The notes beneath the pieces were generated by a model. That model was not told the DNA's origin. It saw only the letters and a program-made list of their open reading frames with translations, and searched no databases. The position numbers and the translations under genes were made by a program. Of a stretch of DNA of 64,000 nt, positions 28,053 through 36,976 are shown piece after piece. Every line of letters begins with the position of its first letter. The first letter of the stretch is position 1. The DNA lies in NCBI RefSeq assembly GCF_000019665.1, contig NC_010794.1, positions 186,001 to 250,000 of the forward strand, in the 5' to 3' direction. Origin of the DNA: Methylacidiphilum infernorum V4 (GTDB lineage: Bacteria; Verrucomicrobiota; Verrucomicrobiia; Methylacidiphilales; Methylacidiphilaceae).

Positions 28053-29180
28053 ATGAACGACGCAATGGTTATTTTTATTGTCAGTACCCTTGTTAAAATC
28101 ATCCTGGTAGTAGGGATACTCTTGGGTGTTGTGGCTTATACGGTTTTGGCCGAGAGGAAAATTTGTGCGGCTATCCAGGATAGAGTGGGGCCTAACCGGG
28201 TGGGACTTCCTTTTTTAAAAAGCCGTCTTTGGGGGTTGGGGCAACCTATTGCTGATGCCTTCAAGCTCATGCTTAAAGAACAATTTGTTCCTCGTGTTGT
28301 AAAAAAATTTTATTATTCTCTAGCCCCTTTTTTTGTCATTGTTCCCCCCTTGATTATTATCGGGTTCATTCCCTTTGCTTCCATAGATCCGGTTACCCTT
28401 TCTTCTTTAAAAATAATTATACCTCAACCAGGGGTAATTATCAATTCGGGAACCGGGGTTCTCTGGGCGTTTGCCATTAGTTCGCTCAGCGTTTATGGGA
28501 TTGTTCTGGCCGGATGGTCTTCTAATTCAAAATATGCTTTTCTTGGAGGGATACGGTCTACCGCCCAGATGATCTCTTATGAGGTGGCTTTGGGCTTTTC
28601 GATCATTCCCGTTTTTCTTTTAACGGGCAGTTTGAATTTTTCAGAAATTGTTCAGTACCAGATTGAACACGGCTGGTTGCTCTTTCCTTTTCTGGGTAAA
28701 CATCCAGATTTTCGACTGTTTGTCTTTTGGCCCTTTCTTTTTCTTTCTTTTTTGATTTTTATGGTGGCTTTGTTTGCAGAAACGAACCGCGCTCCCTTTG
28801 ATCTCCCCGAAAGCGAACAGGAACTTGTCGCGGGATATAATACCGAGTACGGAGGCATGAAATTCGGCATGTTTTTCTTGGGGGAATATGCCGCGATGAT
28901 TGCGGCCAGTTCTTTGATCATCACCTTATTTCTCGGAGGGTGGAGCTTGCCTTTTGGTTGGTTATCTGAAGGGAAAAGTCTTGGAGTCATTTTGCTCCAG
29001 GCCCTTGTTTTCTTGTTAAAAATACTGATTTTTTTGTTTCTCTTCATATGGGTTCGATGGACGTTACCGCGCTTTAGGTACGACCAACTCATGAATCTGG
29101 GCTGGAAGATTTTTCTTCCCTTGGCAATGGTGAACATCGGATGTGTAGCCACTCTCTTGGCTTTCATTAAATCTCCCTAA
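28053..29180 (+). CDS. nuoH: NADH-quinone oxidoreductase subunit H
   Basis: NuoH is the membrane subunit that joins the peripheral arm to the proton-pumping arm and forms part of the quinone tunnel. The 375-residue protein has eight or so membrane spans, AERKICAAIQDRVGPNRVG near residue 33, and the conserved loop AETNRAPFDLPESEQELVAG near residue 244. It is the last nuo gene here. nuoI and the pumping subunits nuoJ-N do not follow. Confidence 0.96.
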   Translation: MNDAMVIFIVSTLVKIILVVGILLGVVAYTVLAERKICAAIQDRVGPNRVGLPFLKSRLWGLGQPIADAFKLMLKEQFVPRVVKKFYYSLAPFFVIVPPLIIIGFIPFASIDPVTLSSLKIIIPQPGVIINSGTGVLWAFAISSLSVYGIVLAGWSSNSKYAFLGGIRSTAQMISYEVALGFSIIPVFLLTGSLNFSEIVQYQIEHGWLLFPFLGKHPDFRLFVFWPFLFLSFLIFMVALFAETNRAPFDLPESEQELVAGYNTEYGGMKFGMFFLGEYAAMIAASSLIITLFLGGWSLPFGWLSEGKSLGVILLQALVFLLKILIFLFLFIWVRWTLPRFRYDQLMNLGWKIFLPLAMVNIGCVATLLAFIKSP

Positions 29181-29388
29181 ATATCCTCCTCTTTTGGGTT
29201 TTGGAAGAAAACAGGAAAAAAATAGGAAGAAAATAAAATAGGCTGTATTTTTTTTAAATTTTTTAAGGCTTTAAAATTTTTTTTTGTGGGAAATTTTACT
29301 TTTTTTTGAATTGTATGATGATTTTAGAAACTTTTTGTTTTCATTTTTTTGTATTAGAAAATTTAAAAAATTGGAGGAACCTTTAGAA

Positions 29389-31203
29389 TTGGCACCGAAC
29401 GACTCTATCAATAATATAAGTAAACTTCCCGAGGTGGCTCCGCTCACAATCCTCGAAAGAGCATGGATCAGCGGTTATTTAGCCGGTATAATGGAGTATG
29501 CCAAAGCAGGAGCTCCCCTTCCTTCTATTCCCAAGTGGGCTCCTATTTCAGAAACAGCCAGGCAATGGGCTGAACAATTTATATTCAATCTGCTTGTTTT
29601 CTCTCCCCTTCCGGAAGAAGAAAAAAAAGAAGAACTTTCAATTGCTCAAACTCCACCTCAAACAACGATTAGGATTTTTTATGGAAGTCAGACGGGAAAT
29701 GCTGAAGAACTGGCAAAAAGGATGGGTAGAAAACTTCAATCCGTCAATTTTCCCGTAACCGTTATCGACCTTGCTGATTATAAAAGCGTGGATTTAACAA
29801 AAGAATCGTATGCATTGTTTTGTGTAAGTACTTTTGGGGAAGGGGAGCCTCCAGACAATGCACGGGAGTTCTGGGAATTTTTATCCTCCCCCCAAGCGCC
29901 AAGGCTGGATAATCTAAAGTATGCCCTGCTGGCCCTAGGAGATTCAGCCTATCCTGATTTTTGTCAAGCGGGTAAGAATATAGATAAAAGATTGGAAGAA
30001 CTAGGTGCTCAACGAATTTTCCCGAGAATCGATTGTGACGTCGATTACGAAGAGTCGGCATCGAAATGGATTGAAAATGTTTTCGAAATATTACCTCGGA
30101 CTTTACAGGTTAACGTTGGAGAAAATAGGCATGTAGGAGAATTAAGGGAAGAAGGTCCAAAAACCCTGGCCTCTCCCTCTCTTGCCCCAAAAATACCCCA
30201 AGCTCCCTTTACCAAGCACAATCCTTTCCCTTCCAGGGTGTTAGAGAACAGGCGGTTGACATTGATGGGGTCTGAGAAAGAGACAAGGCACATAGAACTT
30301 TCCTTGGAAGGCTCGGAACTTTGTTATCTACCTGGAGATGCGGTTGGAGTCTATCCAACAAACTGGCCTGTACTTGTCCAGGAAATTATAGAAACCTTGG
30401 GATATACGGGAGAAGAAATTGTCCCCACGCCAAGTGGTGAAAACGTTCCCTTGAGAGAGGCTCTTTATCGATATTATGAGATAAATTCTATACTGGATGA
30501 CTTTCCTAAAAAAGGGATCGGGGCGGTTGAACTTGTTCAAAACTTGAGATCTCTTTCTCCAAGATACTACTCTATTGCTTCCAGTCCAAAAGTACACGAG
30601 ATGGAACTCCACCTTACTGTTGTGGTTGTAAGGTATATTCAGCATGGCCGCTGGAGAAGAGGAGTATGTTCGAACTTTCTGGCTGAAGCTACACCCAAGG
30701 TGCCTATCCCGATCTTTATTCGGCCGAATCCTAATTTTAGGCTACCTGCCGATCCTTCGATCCCCATCATTATGATTGGACCCGGGACCGGGATTGCTCC
30801 CTTTAGAGCTTTTTTGCAGGAAAGGGCAGCAATAGGGGCGAAAGGAAAAAATTGGCTTTTTTTTGGAGAACAACACCGTTCTACGGATTTCTTTTATCAA
30901 GAGGAATTAGAAAATTATCTTAAAGAAGGCATATTGACTCGGCTTGATACCGCTTTTTCTCGTGATCAATCTTATAAAATTTATGTTCAGCACCGCATGC
31001 TCGAGAAGGCGCAAGAGATTTGGGCATGGCTTCAGGAGGGAGCTTTTATTTATGTGTGTGGAGATGCCCATAGGATGGCCAAGGACGTTGACATCGCGCT
31101 TCACCAGATATGCGAAAAGGCCGGAGGTCTCTCTAAAGAGAAAGCGCAAGAGTACATGCAGAATTTGCGCTCTACAAAAAGGTATTTACGTGACGTCTAC
31201 TGA
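29389..31203 (+). CDS. cysJ: Sulfite reductase flavoprotein alpha subunit-like diflavin reductase
   Basis: CysJ passes electrons from NADPH through FAD and FMN, usually to the sulfite reductase hemoprotein CysI. From a TTG start the 604-residue protein has the CysJ leader (LTILERAWISGYLAGIM near residue 20), a flavodoxin domain with FYGSQTGNAEELAKRMG near residue 100, FAD motifs RYYSIASSPK and GVCSNFLAE, NADPH motif IGPGTGIAPFRAFLQER near residue 465, and the C-terminal YVCGDAHRMAKDV and KRYLRDVY. I chose TTG at 29389 because GGAGG (29373-29377) sits 11 bases before it and E. coli CysJ aligns from there. Frame-open codons further upstream are T-rich and unlikely to be coding. No cysI or cysH is adjacent. 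Confidence 0.87.
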   Translation: MAPNDSINNISKLPEVAPLTILERAWISGYLAGIMEYAKAGAPLPSIPKWAPISETARQWAEQFIFNLLVFSPLPEEEKKEELSIAQTPPQTTIRIFYGSQTGNAEELAKRMGRKLQSVNFPVTVIDLADYKSVDLTKESYALFCVSTFGEGEPPDNAREFWEFLSSPQAPRLDNLKYALLALGDSAYPDFCQAGKNIDKRLEELGAQRIFPRIDCDVDYEESASKWIENVFEILPRTLQVNVGENRHVGELREEGPKTLASPSLAPKIPQAPFTKHNPFPSRVLENRRLTLMGSEKETRHIELSLEGSELCYLPGDAVGVYPTNWPVLVQEIIETLGYTGEEIVPTPSGENVPLREALYRYYEINSILDDFPKKGIGAVELVQNLRSLSPRYYSIASSPKVHEMELHLTVVVVRYIQHGRWRRGVCSNFLAEATPKVPIPIFIRPNPNFRLPADPSIPIIMIGPGTGIAPFRAFLQERAAIGAKGKNWLFFGEQHRSTDFFYQEELENYLKEGILTRLDTAFSRDQSYKIYVQHRMLEKAQEIWAWLQEGAFIYVCGDAHRMAKDVDIALHQICEKAGGLSKEKAQEYMQNLRSTKRYLRDVY

Positions 31204-31225
31204 TCACCGTCCAACTAGGAGCTGT

Positions 31226-32065
31226 TTATTGCTTGGCTTGATTCACGATTAAAGGAGGATGAGGAAAGGCTAAATAGAGAGGAGGAAGATCCCATGGACT
31301 TTGCAATCTGGCATAATCCGGGACCGAAAGGATAACAATTTTGGGCTTGGAAGAATAGGATATCCACCGGATCAGTTCGACTAACTTCTCTTTTTGCATC
31401 GCCACGCAACCTGAAGTAGGAACATGTTCTCCATAGCGTTCATGAAGAAAAATAGCACTCCCTAGTCCGGGTATAGAATCCGGATAATTATGTTCTATAA
31501 AGACCATCCATTCTAAGTGAGGATCTTCTATCCTCAACCTCTGTTTTTCAAACCAATCTGGAGGAGAAGTGCTATCTTGAATAGTGACGAGATGGTTGTA
31601 GTGTGCAAGCGTTGGATCTTCCACCCAGGCATCCAGGGAGGTCTTCTTGTGATAGAGAGGCCACTGGCTTCCAGGAGGTAACTCGTCGGCAATGCCCATG
31701 ATCAGCCCCAAGTTGAAAATTCCTGCAGGGGTTTTCCCATCCCCTTCTTTTTTCTGTTCCCCTTGCTGGGGCTCGTGCAGACCTTTTCCCCAACTTAAGC
31801 CGTTTCTACCAATGAGAACAGGAACAAAATCCGAATCAGCAATCCATTGTTCCCCCTCGCCAATTCTTTGAAAAAATCTCATGTAACCTTCAAAAACATT
31901 TGAAGAAGGAACGACAACGGTAATGAGCTGTTGGATGGGGAATTTTTTCTGCAACATCTTTTCGATCTTATCGGCAAGATATAAAAGGAAAAGAGAAAAA
32001 ATCAGGAATACGGAGAGGGTCGTTATGCCCAAAATCCAAACCCGGTTTTTAGATTGAATCCTCAT
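31226..32065 (-). CDS. L,D-transpeptidase (YkuD family)
   Basis: YkuD enzymes make 3-3 peptidoglycan cross-links or attach lipoproteins to the wall. The protein has an N-terminal membrane anchor (WILGITTLSVFLIFSLFLLY near residue 10), a catalytic domain with GKTPAGIFNLG near residue 127, and the active-site segment FLHERYGEHVPTSGCVAM near residue 225, where the His, Ser-Gly and nucleophilic Cys are intact. I prefer the ATG at 32065 (279 residues), which puts the anchor at the N-terminus. An upstream in-frame ATG at 32170 would add 35 residues with no signal character. Confidence 0.87.
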   Translation of the reverse strand: MRIQSKNRVWILGITTLSVFLIFSLFLLYLADKIEKMLQKKFPIQQLITVVVPSSNVFEGYMRFFQRIGEGEQWIADSDFVPVLIGRNGLSWGKGLHEPQQGEQKKEGDGKTPAGIFNLGLIMGIADELPPGSQWPLYHKKTSLDAWVEDPTLAHYNHLVTIQDSTSPPDWFEKQRLRIEDPHLEWMVFIEHNYPDSIPGLGSAIFLHERYGEHVPTSGCVAMQKEKLVELIRWISYSSKPKIVILSVPDYARLQSPWDLPPLYLAFPHPPLIVNQAKQ

Positions 32066-32134
32066 AAAGGGTAGGCAATCAATATCTAAAAATAAAAATG
32101 CTCTATAATAACGCAACGGAGAAGTGATTGTCTC

Positions 32135-32163
32135 TTGACTTTGGACCTTCCCAGGTTTATTTA
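32135..32163 (+). promoter_or_regulatory. Possible sigma-70 promoter for the Trp/Gly-rich membrane protein
   Basis: TTGACT (32135-32140) is separated by 17 bases from TATTTA (32158-32163), about 20 bases before the ATG at 32186. The -35 is close to consensus but the -10 is weak. If real, it lies in the divergent gap created by the shorter transpeptidase start. Confidence 0.3.
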
Positions 32164-32185
32164 AAATCAAGGACTTAAGACATAT

Positions 32186-33532
32186 ATGCTGACAAAGGTT
32201 GGGGCTGCTTTAGGGGCATTGGTTCTTGTTCTGTTATCCTACTTAACCCTGTCTCAAACTTACCACGCCCACCAGTTGCAAAAAGCCAAGAATGAATTTT
32301 CTTCTGTCTTCAGTTCTTCTCTTGCCTCTCTCCCCCAAGAATCGGAACAACAGAATAGAATGAGTCAAGTTCAAGGTCTTTTGTCCGATCCTGCTCATGC
32401 TTCAGAGTCTACTATTTTACAGCTACAAATGGCGGCTAGTAATTCTAAAAGCTATGCCCAGTCAATTCGTCGGGTCATTGACCAGGTCCGTATGAAGCAA
32501 AACGAAATTGCTTCACGTTACCATGTGAATGCCGATGATCTCATTTCCGTTCCCCAAGCCTTGAAACTGGAACAACTCTCAAGTACGGCCGATGGAGCTG
32601 ATCAGTTTGCTCAATTCGTCGAAGCCCAGATCCCTCTTGTTCAAAAAGCCATTAGCCAAGGGAGAAGGGGAGAAAACCAGCCTTCTTCTGGCGAGCAATC
32701 CAGGAGCAATGCTTCTAATGGCGTTTTCCAGGGATCTACGGCTGCCTCTTATTCTTATCCTCCTCCTTATTATCCTTATTGGTATCCTCCTTACTGGGCT
32801 TATTCTCCATGGGTTTATGGCCCTTATTGGTGGGCACCCTTGTGGTATCCCTGGTATGGCTGGGGTTGGGGTTGGGGAATAGGTTTAGGGTTTGGTTTTT
32901 GGGGAGGGGGATGGGGGATCGGTTTTGGTTTGGGCTATCCCCTTTTACCGGGAATTTCCTTGGGATTCTTTTTTGGCAGGCCTTGGTGGGGGATGCCCTG
33001 GTTTTCTGTGGCTAATTTTAATAGAACGACGATCATTAACAACAATACTTTCATCAATCGAAGTATCACTTCTTCGACCAGAAATTTTAATTCCTTTGGT
33101 AATGGATGGAATAGATTTGGTGGACAAAACAGCTGGGCGGCCCATAATTTTGGACAGGCTTACAACATGGGACTTGCCCAACGGAATTTTGCTACGCAGC
33201 CTTTTAATTCCGCAAGAAATTCTTCTTCTTTCTCCCGTTTTTCTCAACCTTCAGCCTCCTCGTCCCGATTGGGGACTTCTCCAGTTCAACGGGGAGCTTC
33301 TTGGGGAAGGTGGGGAGGGCCAAGCATGAGCGGCTATGGCAGAACCTTCAATCATGGAGGACCCGCTTTTCATGGTTATCCGGCAGTTAGAGGACCTATC
33401 GGCGGTGGCCAGGTCGGGGCCTTTCATGGAGGAGGGTTCCGCGGTGGCGGGGGATTCCATGGGGGAGGAGGATTGCATGGAGGAGGTTTCCATGGTGGAG
33501 GGTTCCATGGCGGGGGCGGGTTCCATAGGTAA
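32186..33532 (+). CDS. Membrane-anchored low-complexity protein with Trp/Tyr/Pro and Gly/His-rich regions
   Basis: I do not recognise a family. The 448-residue product has a single N-terminal membrane span (VGAALGALVLVLLSYLTL, residues 5-22) and a helical, Gln-rich domain to about residue 165 with LemA-like character (KSYAQSIRRVIDQVRMKQNE). Residues 190-280 are dominated by Trp, Tyr, Pro and Gly (YPPPYYPYWYPPYWAYSPW, then WGWGWGIGLGFGFWGGG), and an Asn/Ser/Phe-rich part follows. The tail after about residue 405 is GGGFHGGG-type repeats ending in GFHR. Such composition suggests an extracytoplasmic, aggregation-prone or metal-binding structural protein. It is divergent from an L,D-transpeptidase gene, so an envelope role is plausible. 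Confidence 0.75.
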   Translation: MLTKVGAALGALVLVLLSYLTLSQTYHAHQLQKAKNEFSSVFSSSLASLPQESEQQNRMSQVQGLLSDPAHASESTILQLQMAASNSKSYAQSIRRVIDQVRMKQNEIASRYHVNADDLISVPQALKLEQLSSTADGADQFAQFVEAQIPLVQKAISQGRRGENQPSSGEQSRSNASNGVFQGSTAASYSYPPPYYPYWYPPYWAYSPWVYGPYWWAPLWYPWYGWGWGWGIGLGFGFWGGGWGIGFGLGYPLLPGISLGFFFGRPWWGMPWFSVANFNRTTIINNNTFINRSITSSTRNFNSFGNGWNRFGGQNSWAAHNFGQAYNMGLAQRNFATQPFNSARNSSSFSRFSQPSASSSRLGTSPVQRGASWGRWGGPSMSGYGRTFNHGGPAFHGYPAVRGPIGGGQVGAFHGGGFRGGGGFHGGGGLHGGGFHGGGFHGGGGFHR

Positions 33533-33749
33533 GATAGATCAGGGCCAATGTTGGACTGTTTCTTTGTTTTCCCATTGAATAAAAATAGAAAACTTAAAAA
33601 AAGTTTGTCTTTCAACAGGTTCACCATTAGCTATTTCCTAAAAAGAGAGGAGCAAGCTTTTTAAAAACGGCTTTAAGAGCTGGAGCTTGATAGCAATCAA
33701 AAAGGATATGTTTTAAATTCTGGTGGCTAACTGCTGTTTTCTTAGAGAA

Positions 33750-34487
33750 TCAGGGCGCTCGACTGTCTTTTTTTCTTTCGGATAAACCCCTGTTCTGAAC
33801 AGCCGTTGAAAATCCAAACCATATCGACCACCTTTCTTTTTCATTAGCTGTTTGGAGATAAGAAGAGAAATCCTCTTTTGACTTTTTTTCTTTAGCTTGT
33901 TGATCCGCTTTTGATTGAGAAATTTCTTTGTAGGCCGCTTTTGCCACACGGATACAGTTTTTAAGCATAAGCTTAATCCATGGAGAAACTAAAAAGTTAT
34001 TTTCTTTATCTTGTTCAGGGAATTTAGGCAAAGCCCTTTTTTTGTGGGCTCTTTCTTGGGCTTTGGCGGCCATTTTCTGGGCTGCGTTCGCCGTTTCAGA
34101 AATTTGCTTTTGAGATTCGGTCTCATCAAGACTGTTTTTCTGCTTTGGATTTTTACCGGAGGCAGGTTTGCCGTCTTTTTTATCGCTTGGAGAGAAATTT
34201 TTTTGGGTGGACTGATGAGTTTGTTTGCTATTTTTCCTTATTTTTTCTGCTTCATCCGGTAGGTTAGACGGTTGGAAATATCGGTATATTTGTTTTGCCC
34301 AATGGGAAAGATTTAAAAAGAGGGAATGAAGAGATTTGGCGCAATCGGCAACATCTTTCCAATTGATGAACCCTTGATCAAAGTCTATTTTTTTATTGAT
34401 GTTCCACAAGGGATGAAATTGGGCATGGAGTTGGTAATTTCCTCCTTCGGTCGCCGTGATTTTTACATGAAAATGTTTATAATCCAT
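33750..34487 (-). CDS. Hypothetical protein, charged Lys/Gln-rich, unknown function
   Basis: A 245-residue frame with no family I can name. The first 90 residues look folded (MDYKHFHVKITATEGGNYQL then HAQFHPLWNINKKIDFDQGF) with aromatic and His residues. Residues 95-165 are a Lys/Gln/Ser/Glu-rich linker (QTHQSTQKNFSPSDKKDGK), probably disordered, and a more helical part follows to the end. No signal peptide or membrane span is seen. It stands alone between the Trp/Gly-rich gene (converging) and miaA (divergent). An unbroken 245-codon frame with a proper ATG argues for a real gene. Confidence 0.6.
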   Translation of the reverse strand: MDYKHFHVKITATEGGNYQLHAQFHPLWNINKKIDFDQGFINWKDVADCAKSLHSLFLNLSHWAKQIYRYFQPSNLPDEAEKIRKNSKQTHQSTQKNFSPSDKKDGKPASGKNPKQKNSLDETESQKQISETANAAQKMAAKAQERAHKKRALPKFPEQDKENNFLVSPWIKLMLKNCIRVAKAAYKEISQSKADQQAKEKKSKEDFSSYLQTANEKERWSIWFGFSTAVQNRGLSERKKDSRAP

Positions 34488-34605
34488 GGGGTATTTCCTT
34501 TTTGTTGCTTAAAAAAAGAGTGAGACGATAAGCCCAACAATAGGATGGAATTAGGGATGATTTCGATGGCGGTATAAAAGAGAGGGTCTAAAATTTATTT
34601 TCTCC

Positions 34606-35595
34606 ATGGTTCAGGATATAAAAAGGGCGGAAATTGCTTTGGACTTCAAAAACAAGCCTGTTTTCTTTTTGGTAGGATCTACGGGTATAGGAAAGACTGC
34701 AATTGCTCATCGCATCGCCGATGAAATAGGTCTTTCTCTCTTGTCAATCGATTCGATGCAGGTTTACAGAAAACTCGATATTGGGACAGCGAAGCCCTCT
34801 CTTAGCGAACGGATCCGTTATCGTTATGGGGGGATCGATCTCGTCGATTGGAAAGATTCATTTAATGCCTTTCTATTTGTCCAGCAGGCTTGCCATTATT
34901 TAGCCAAAGAATGGGAAAACCGTCGCGGAGTTCTAGCCGTTGGCGGCTGTGGGTTATATTTCCGGGCGATGACCCGGGGTCTTTGTAATGCCCCTCCCGC
35001 CAATTTGCAGCTAAGAACAGAACTTGAAAAAATGGATAGGATAACCCTTCTTGAAAGGTTAACAAGGATTGATCCTTCGGCAGTTGCTTGGGTAGATTGT
35101 TCAAATCCCAGGAGAATCATAAGAGCGATAGAGGTGAAAGAAACTTCGGGTATTTCCCTGATCGAGTGGCAAAAAAAGACGACTTTACCTCTCGTTACTC
35201 CATTCCTTGCTTTCTGGATAGATCGACCTCAACCCGAAGCAGAAATCCGCCTGCGCCGTAGAATTAAAAAAATGTTTGAAAGGGGATGGGAGGAGGAGAC
35301 TTTAATGCTGATTGAAGAGGGGGGAATGGAAGCTGTCGAAAAATGCAAGGCTATTGGGTACAAGCTCATCGGACAATTCTTGTTGCAAAAGAGAAAAAAC
35401 CGGGAGGAACTTGAAGAGGCGATATACAGGCAACAACATGGCTATGCGAAGAGGCAAAAGACTTGGTTTAAAAAAGAACCTTCCTTATGTTATTACCTAT
35501 TGAAAAATCCTGAAGAGGAGTATCGTTTTATCAAAAGTTGCATAGAAAAAATAGCTTTTTTTATTCGAAGAAATCACCAAGATTTTCTTTATTGA
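34606..35595 (+). CDS. miaA: tRNA dimethylallyltransferase
   Basis: MiaA adds a dimethylallyl group to A37 of tRNAs reading UNN codons. The 329-residue protein has the P-loop VGSTGIGKTAIAHR near residue 23, the substrate-binding SIDSMQVYRKLDIGTAKPS near residue 47, and AVGGCGLYFRAMTRGL near residue 106. C-terminal helices contain RRQHGYAKRQKTWFKKE-like sequence (here YRQQHGYAKRQKTWFKK), the tRNA contact. It is followed after 37 bases by hflX, a neighbour order seen in many bacteria (miaA-hfq-hflX), although hfq is absent here. Confidence 0.96.
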   Translation: MVQDIKRAEIALDFKNKPVFFLVGSTGIGKTAIAHRIADEIGLSLLSIDSMQVYRKLDIGTAKPSLSERIRYRYGGIDLVDWKDSFNAFLFVQQACHYLAKEWENRRGVLAVGGCGLYFRAMTRGLCNAPPANLQLRTELEKMDRITLLERLTRIDPSAVAWVDCSNPRRIIRAIEVKETSGISLIEWQKKTTLPLVTPFLAFWIDRPQPEAEIRLRRRIKKMFERGWEEETLMLIEEGGMEAVEKCKAIGYKLIGQFLLQKRKNREELEEAIYRQQHGYAKRQKTWFKKEPSLCYYLLKNPEEEYRFIKSCIEKIAFFIRRNHQDFLY

Positions 35596-35632
35596 TGATG
35601 GGAAGAAAAAAAGGAGTTATAAACTATAAAGC

Positions 35633-36931
35633 ATGATTGCAACAGTTGAAGAGGCAAGACTGGAAAGAGGAATTCTTGTTGGGCTGGATAGAGGGGAAAG
35701 AGATTTTGAAGAATCTTTTAAGGAATTAGCGCAGTTAGCCTCTTCTGCAGGAGCAGTGATCGTTGAAAGACTGGTCCAGAAGATGTCTTCTCCCACTGCT
35801 CCTTATTATATCGGTAAAGGAAAGGCAAAAGAGATCGCCGAAATTTGCAGGCAAAAAAAGGTTTCTTTCGTGCTTTTCAACGAGGAGCTTTCACCTATCC
35901 AGTGTCGGAACTTAAGTTCTCTTTTCGGCTGCAAAGTTCTTGATAGGACACAGCTCATTTTAGATATATTTGCGCAAAGGGCGAAAACCAGGGAAGGGAA
36001 ACTTCAAATTGAATTAGCCCAACTGCTCTATCTTCTTCCCCGATTGACTCGGTTGTGGACCCATCTTTCCCGCCAAACGGGGGGCATTGGCACACGGGGA
36101 CCTGGAGAAACCCAACTTGAGGTTGACAGGCGGCGCATACTGGAAAAGATCCATAGGCTCAAAAAAGAGCTTGAGGAAGTAAAAAAAACGCGTTTTATCC
36201 AAAGAAGCAGTCGGCAAAAATTTCCATGGCCTACGGCTTGTCTTGTAGGGTATACGAATGCGGGAAAATCGACTTTGTTTAACCGCCTGACTAATGCCCA
36301 TGTTTTAGTCGAGGATAAGCTTTTTGCAACCTTGGACCCTACTATCAGGCTTTTCGAATTCTCGGGCGGATATAAAATATTTTTGTCGGATACTGTTGGT
36401 TTTATTCAAAAATTGCCCCATCATTTGATTGAATCCTTTAAAGCCACATTGGAAGAGGTTACAGAAGCTGACTTATTGATACACCTTGTAGATGTTTCTC
36501 ATCCGTGGGCTGAAACCCAGATTAACGAAGTCAACAAGGTCTTGGAACAGATTGGGGCCATTCACAAACCGACCATCTTGGTTTGGAATAAGATCGATTT
36601 GGTCAATACGAGCGGATTGATCAAGAGAAGGATCGAAGAATATCCAGGAAGTGTCCCCATTTCGGCGGCAACGGGGTTTGGATGTGAAAATCTATTGGTT
36701 AAAATCGAAGAATGGTTAAAATCCCAAAGACGGTTTCTTTCTTTAAAGTTACCCCTTGAAAGAACAGATATTGTTGCAAAATTGCACCGTATCGGTTCGG
36801 GAATCGTGACTGATTACCAACCCGATGGAATTTGGGTATACGGCTGGATACCCCTTTCTCTTAGCTCTTTTTTAGAACAATTTGATGGGGCTGCGGGGGT
36901 ATATCGAAACGGTATCTCTGAAAGTCATTAA
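35633..36931 (+). CDS. hflX: GTPase HflX
   Basis: HflX is a ribosome-splitting GTPase active in stress recovery. The 432-residue protein has the N-terminal HflX domain with the GPGETQLEVDRRRI motif near residue 157, G1 VGYTNAGKSTLFNRL near residue 203, G3 DTVGFIQKLPH near residue 251, G4 WNKIDLV near residue 320 and G5 ISAATGFG. The C-terminal part folds as the usual HflX tail. It is coupled to miaA upstream and has lpxA 45 bases downstream. Confidence 0.95.
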   Translation: MIATVEEARLERGILVGLDRGERDFEESFKELAQLASSAGAVIVERLVQKMSSPTAPYYIGKGKAKEIAEICRQKKVSFVLFNEELSPIQCRNLSSLFGCKVLDRTQLILDIFAQRAKTREGKLQIELAQLLYLLPRLTRLWTHLSRQTGGIGTRGPGETQLEVDRRRILEKIHRLKKELEEVKKTRFIQRSSRQKFPWPTACLVGYTNAGKSTLFNRLTNAHVLVEDKLFATLDPTIRLFEFSGGYKIFLSDTVGFIQKLPHHLIESFKATLEEVTEADLLIHLVDVSHPWAETQINEVNKVLEQIGAIHKPTILVWNKIDLVNTSGLIKRRIEEYPGSVPISAATGFGCENLLVKIEEWLKSQRRFLSLKLPLERTDIVAKLHRIGSGIVTDYQPDGIWVYGWIPLSLSSFLEQFDGAAGVYRNGISESH

Positions 36932-36976
36932 AGTTTAATGGGTTTTTAGCTCTCGGTTTTTTAATTACTCCTACTT

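Noticed and set aside
31226-32170. Longer L,D-transpeptidase starting at 32170
   Set aside because: The extra 35 residues lack a signal or anchor and would leave only 15 bases to the divergent gene. The ATG at 32065 puts the membrane anchor first.
33251-33627. Antisense Pro- and Met-rich frames under the Gly/His-rich gene tail
   Set aside because: They are reverse-complement shadows of the GGGFHGGG repeats, with no ribosome site or family.
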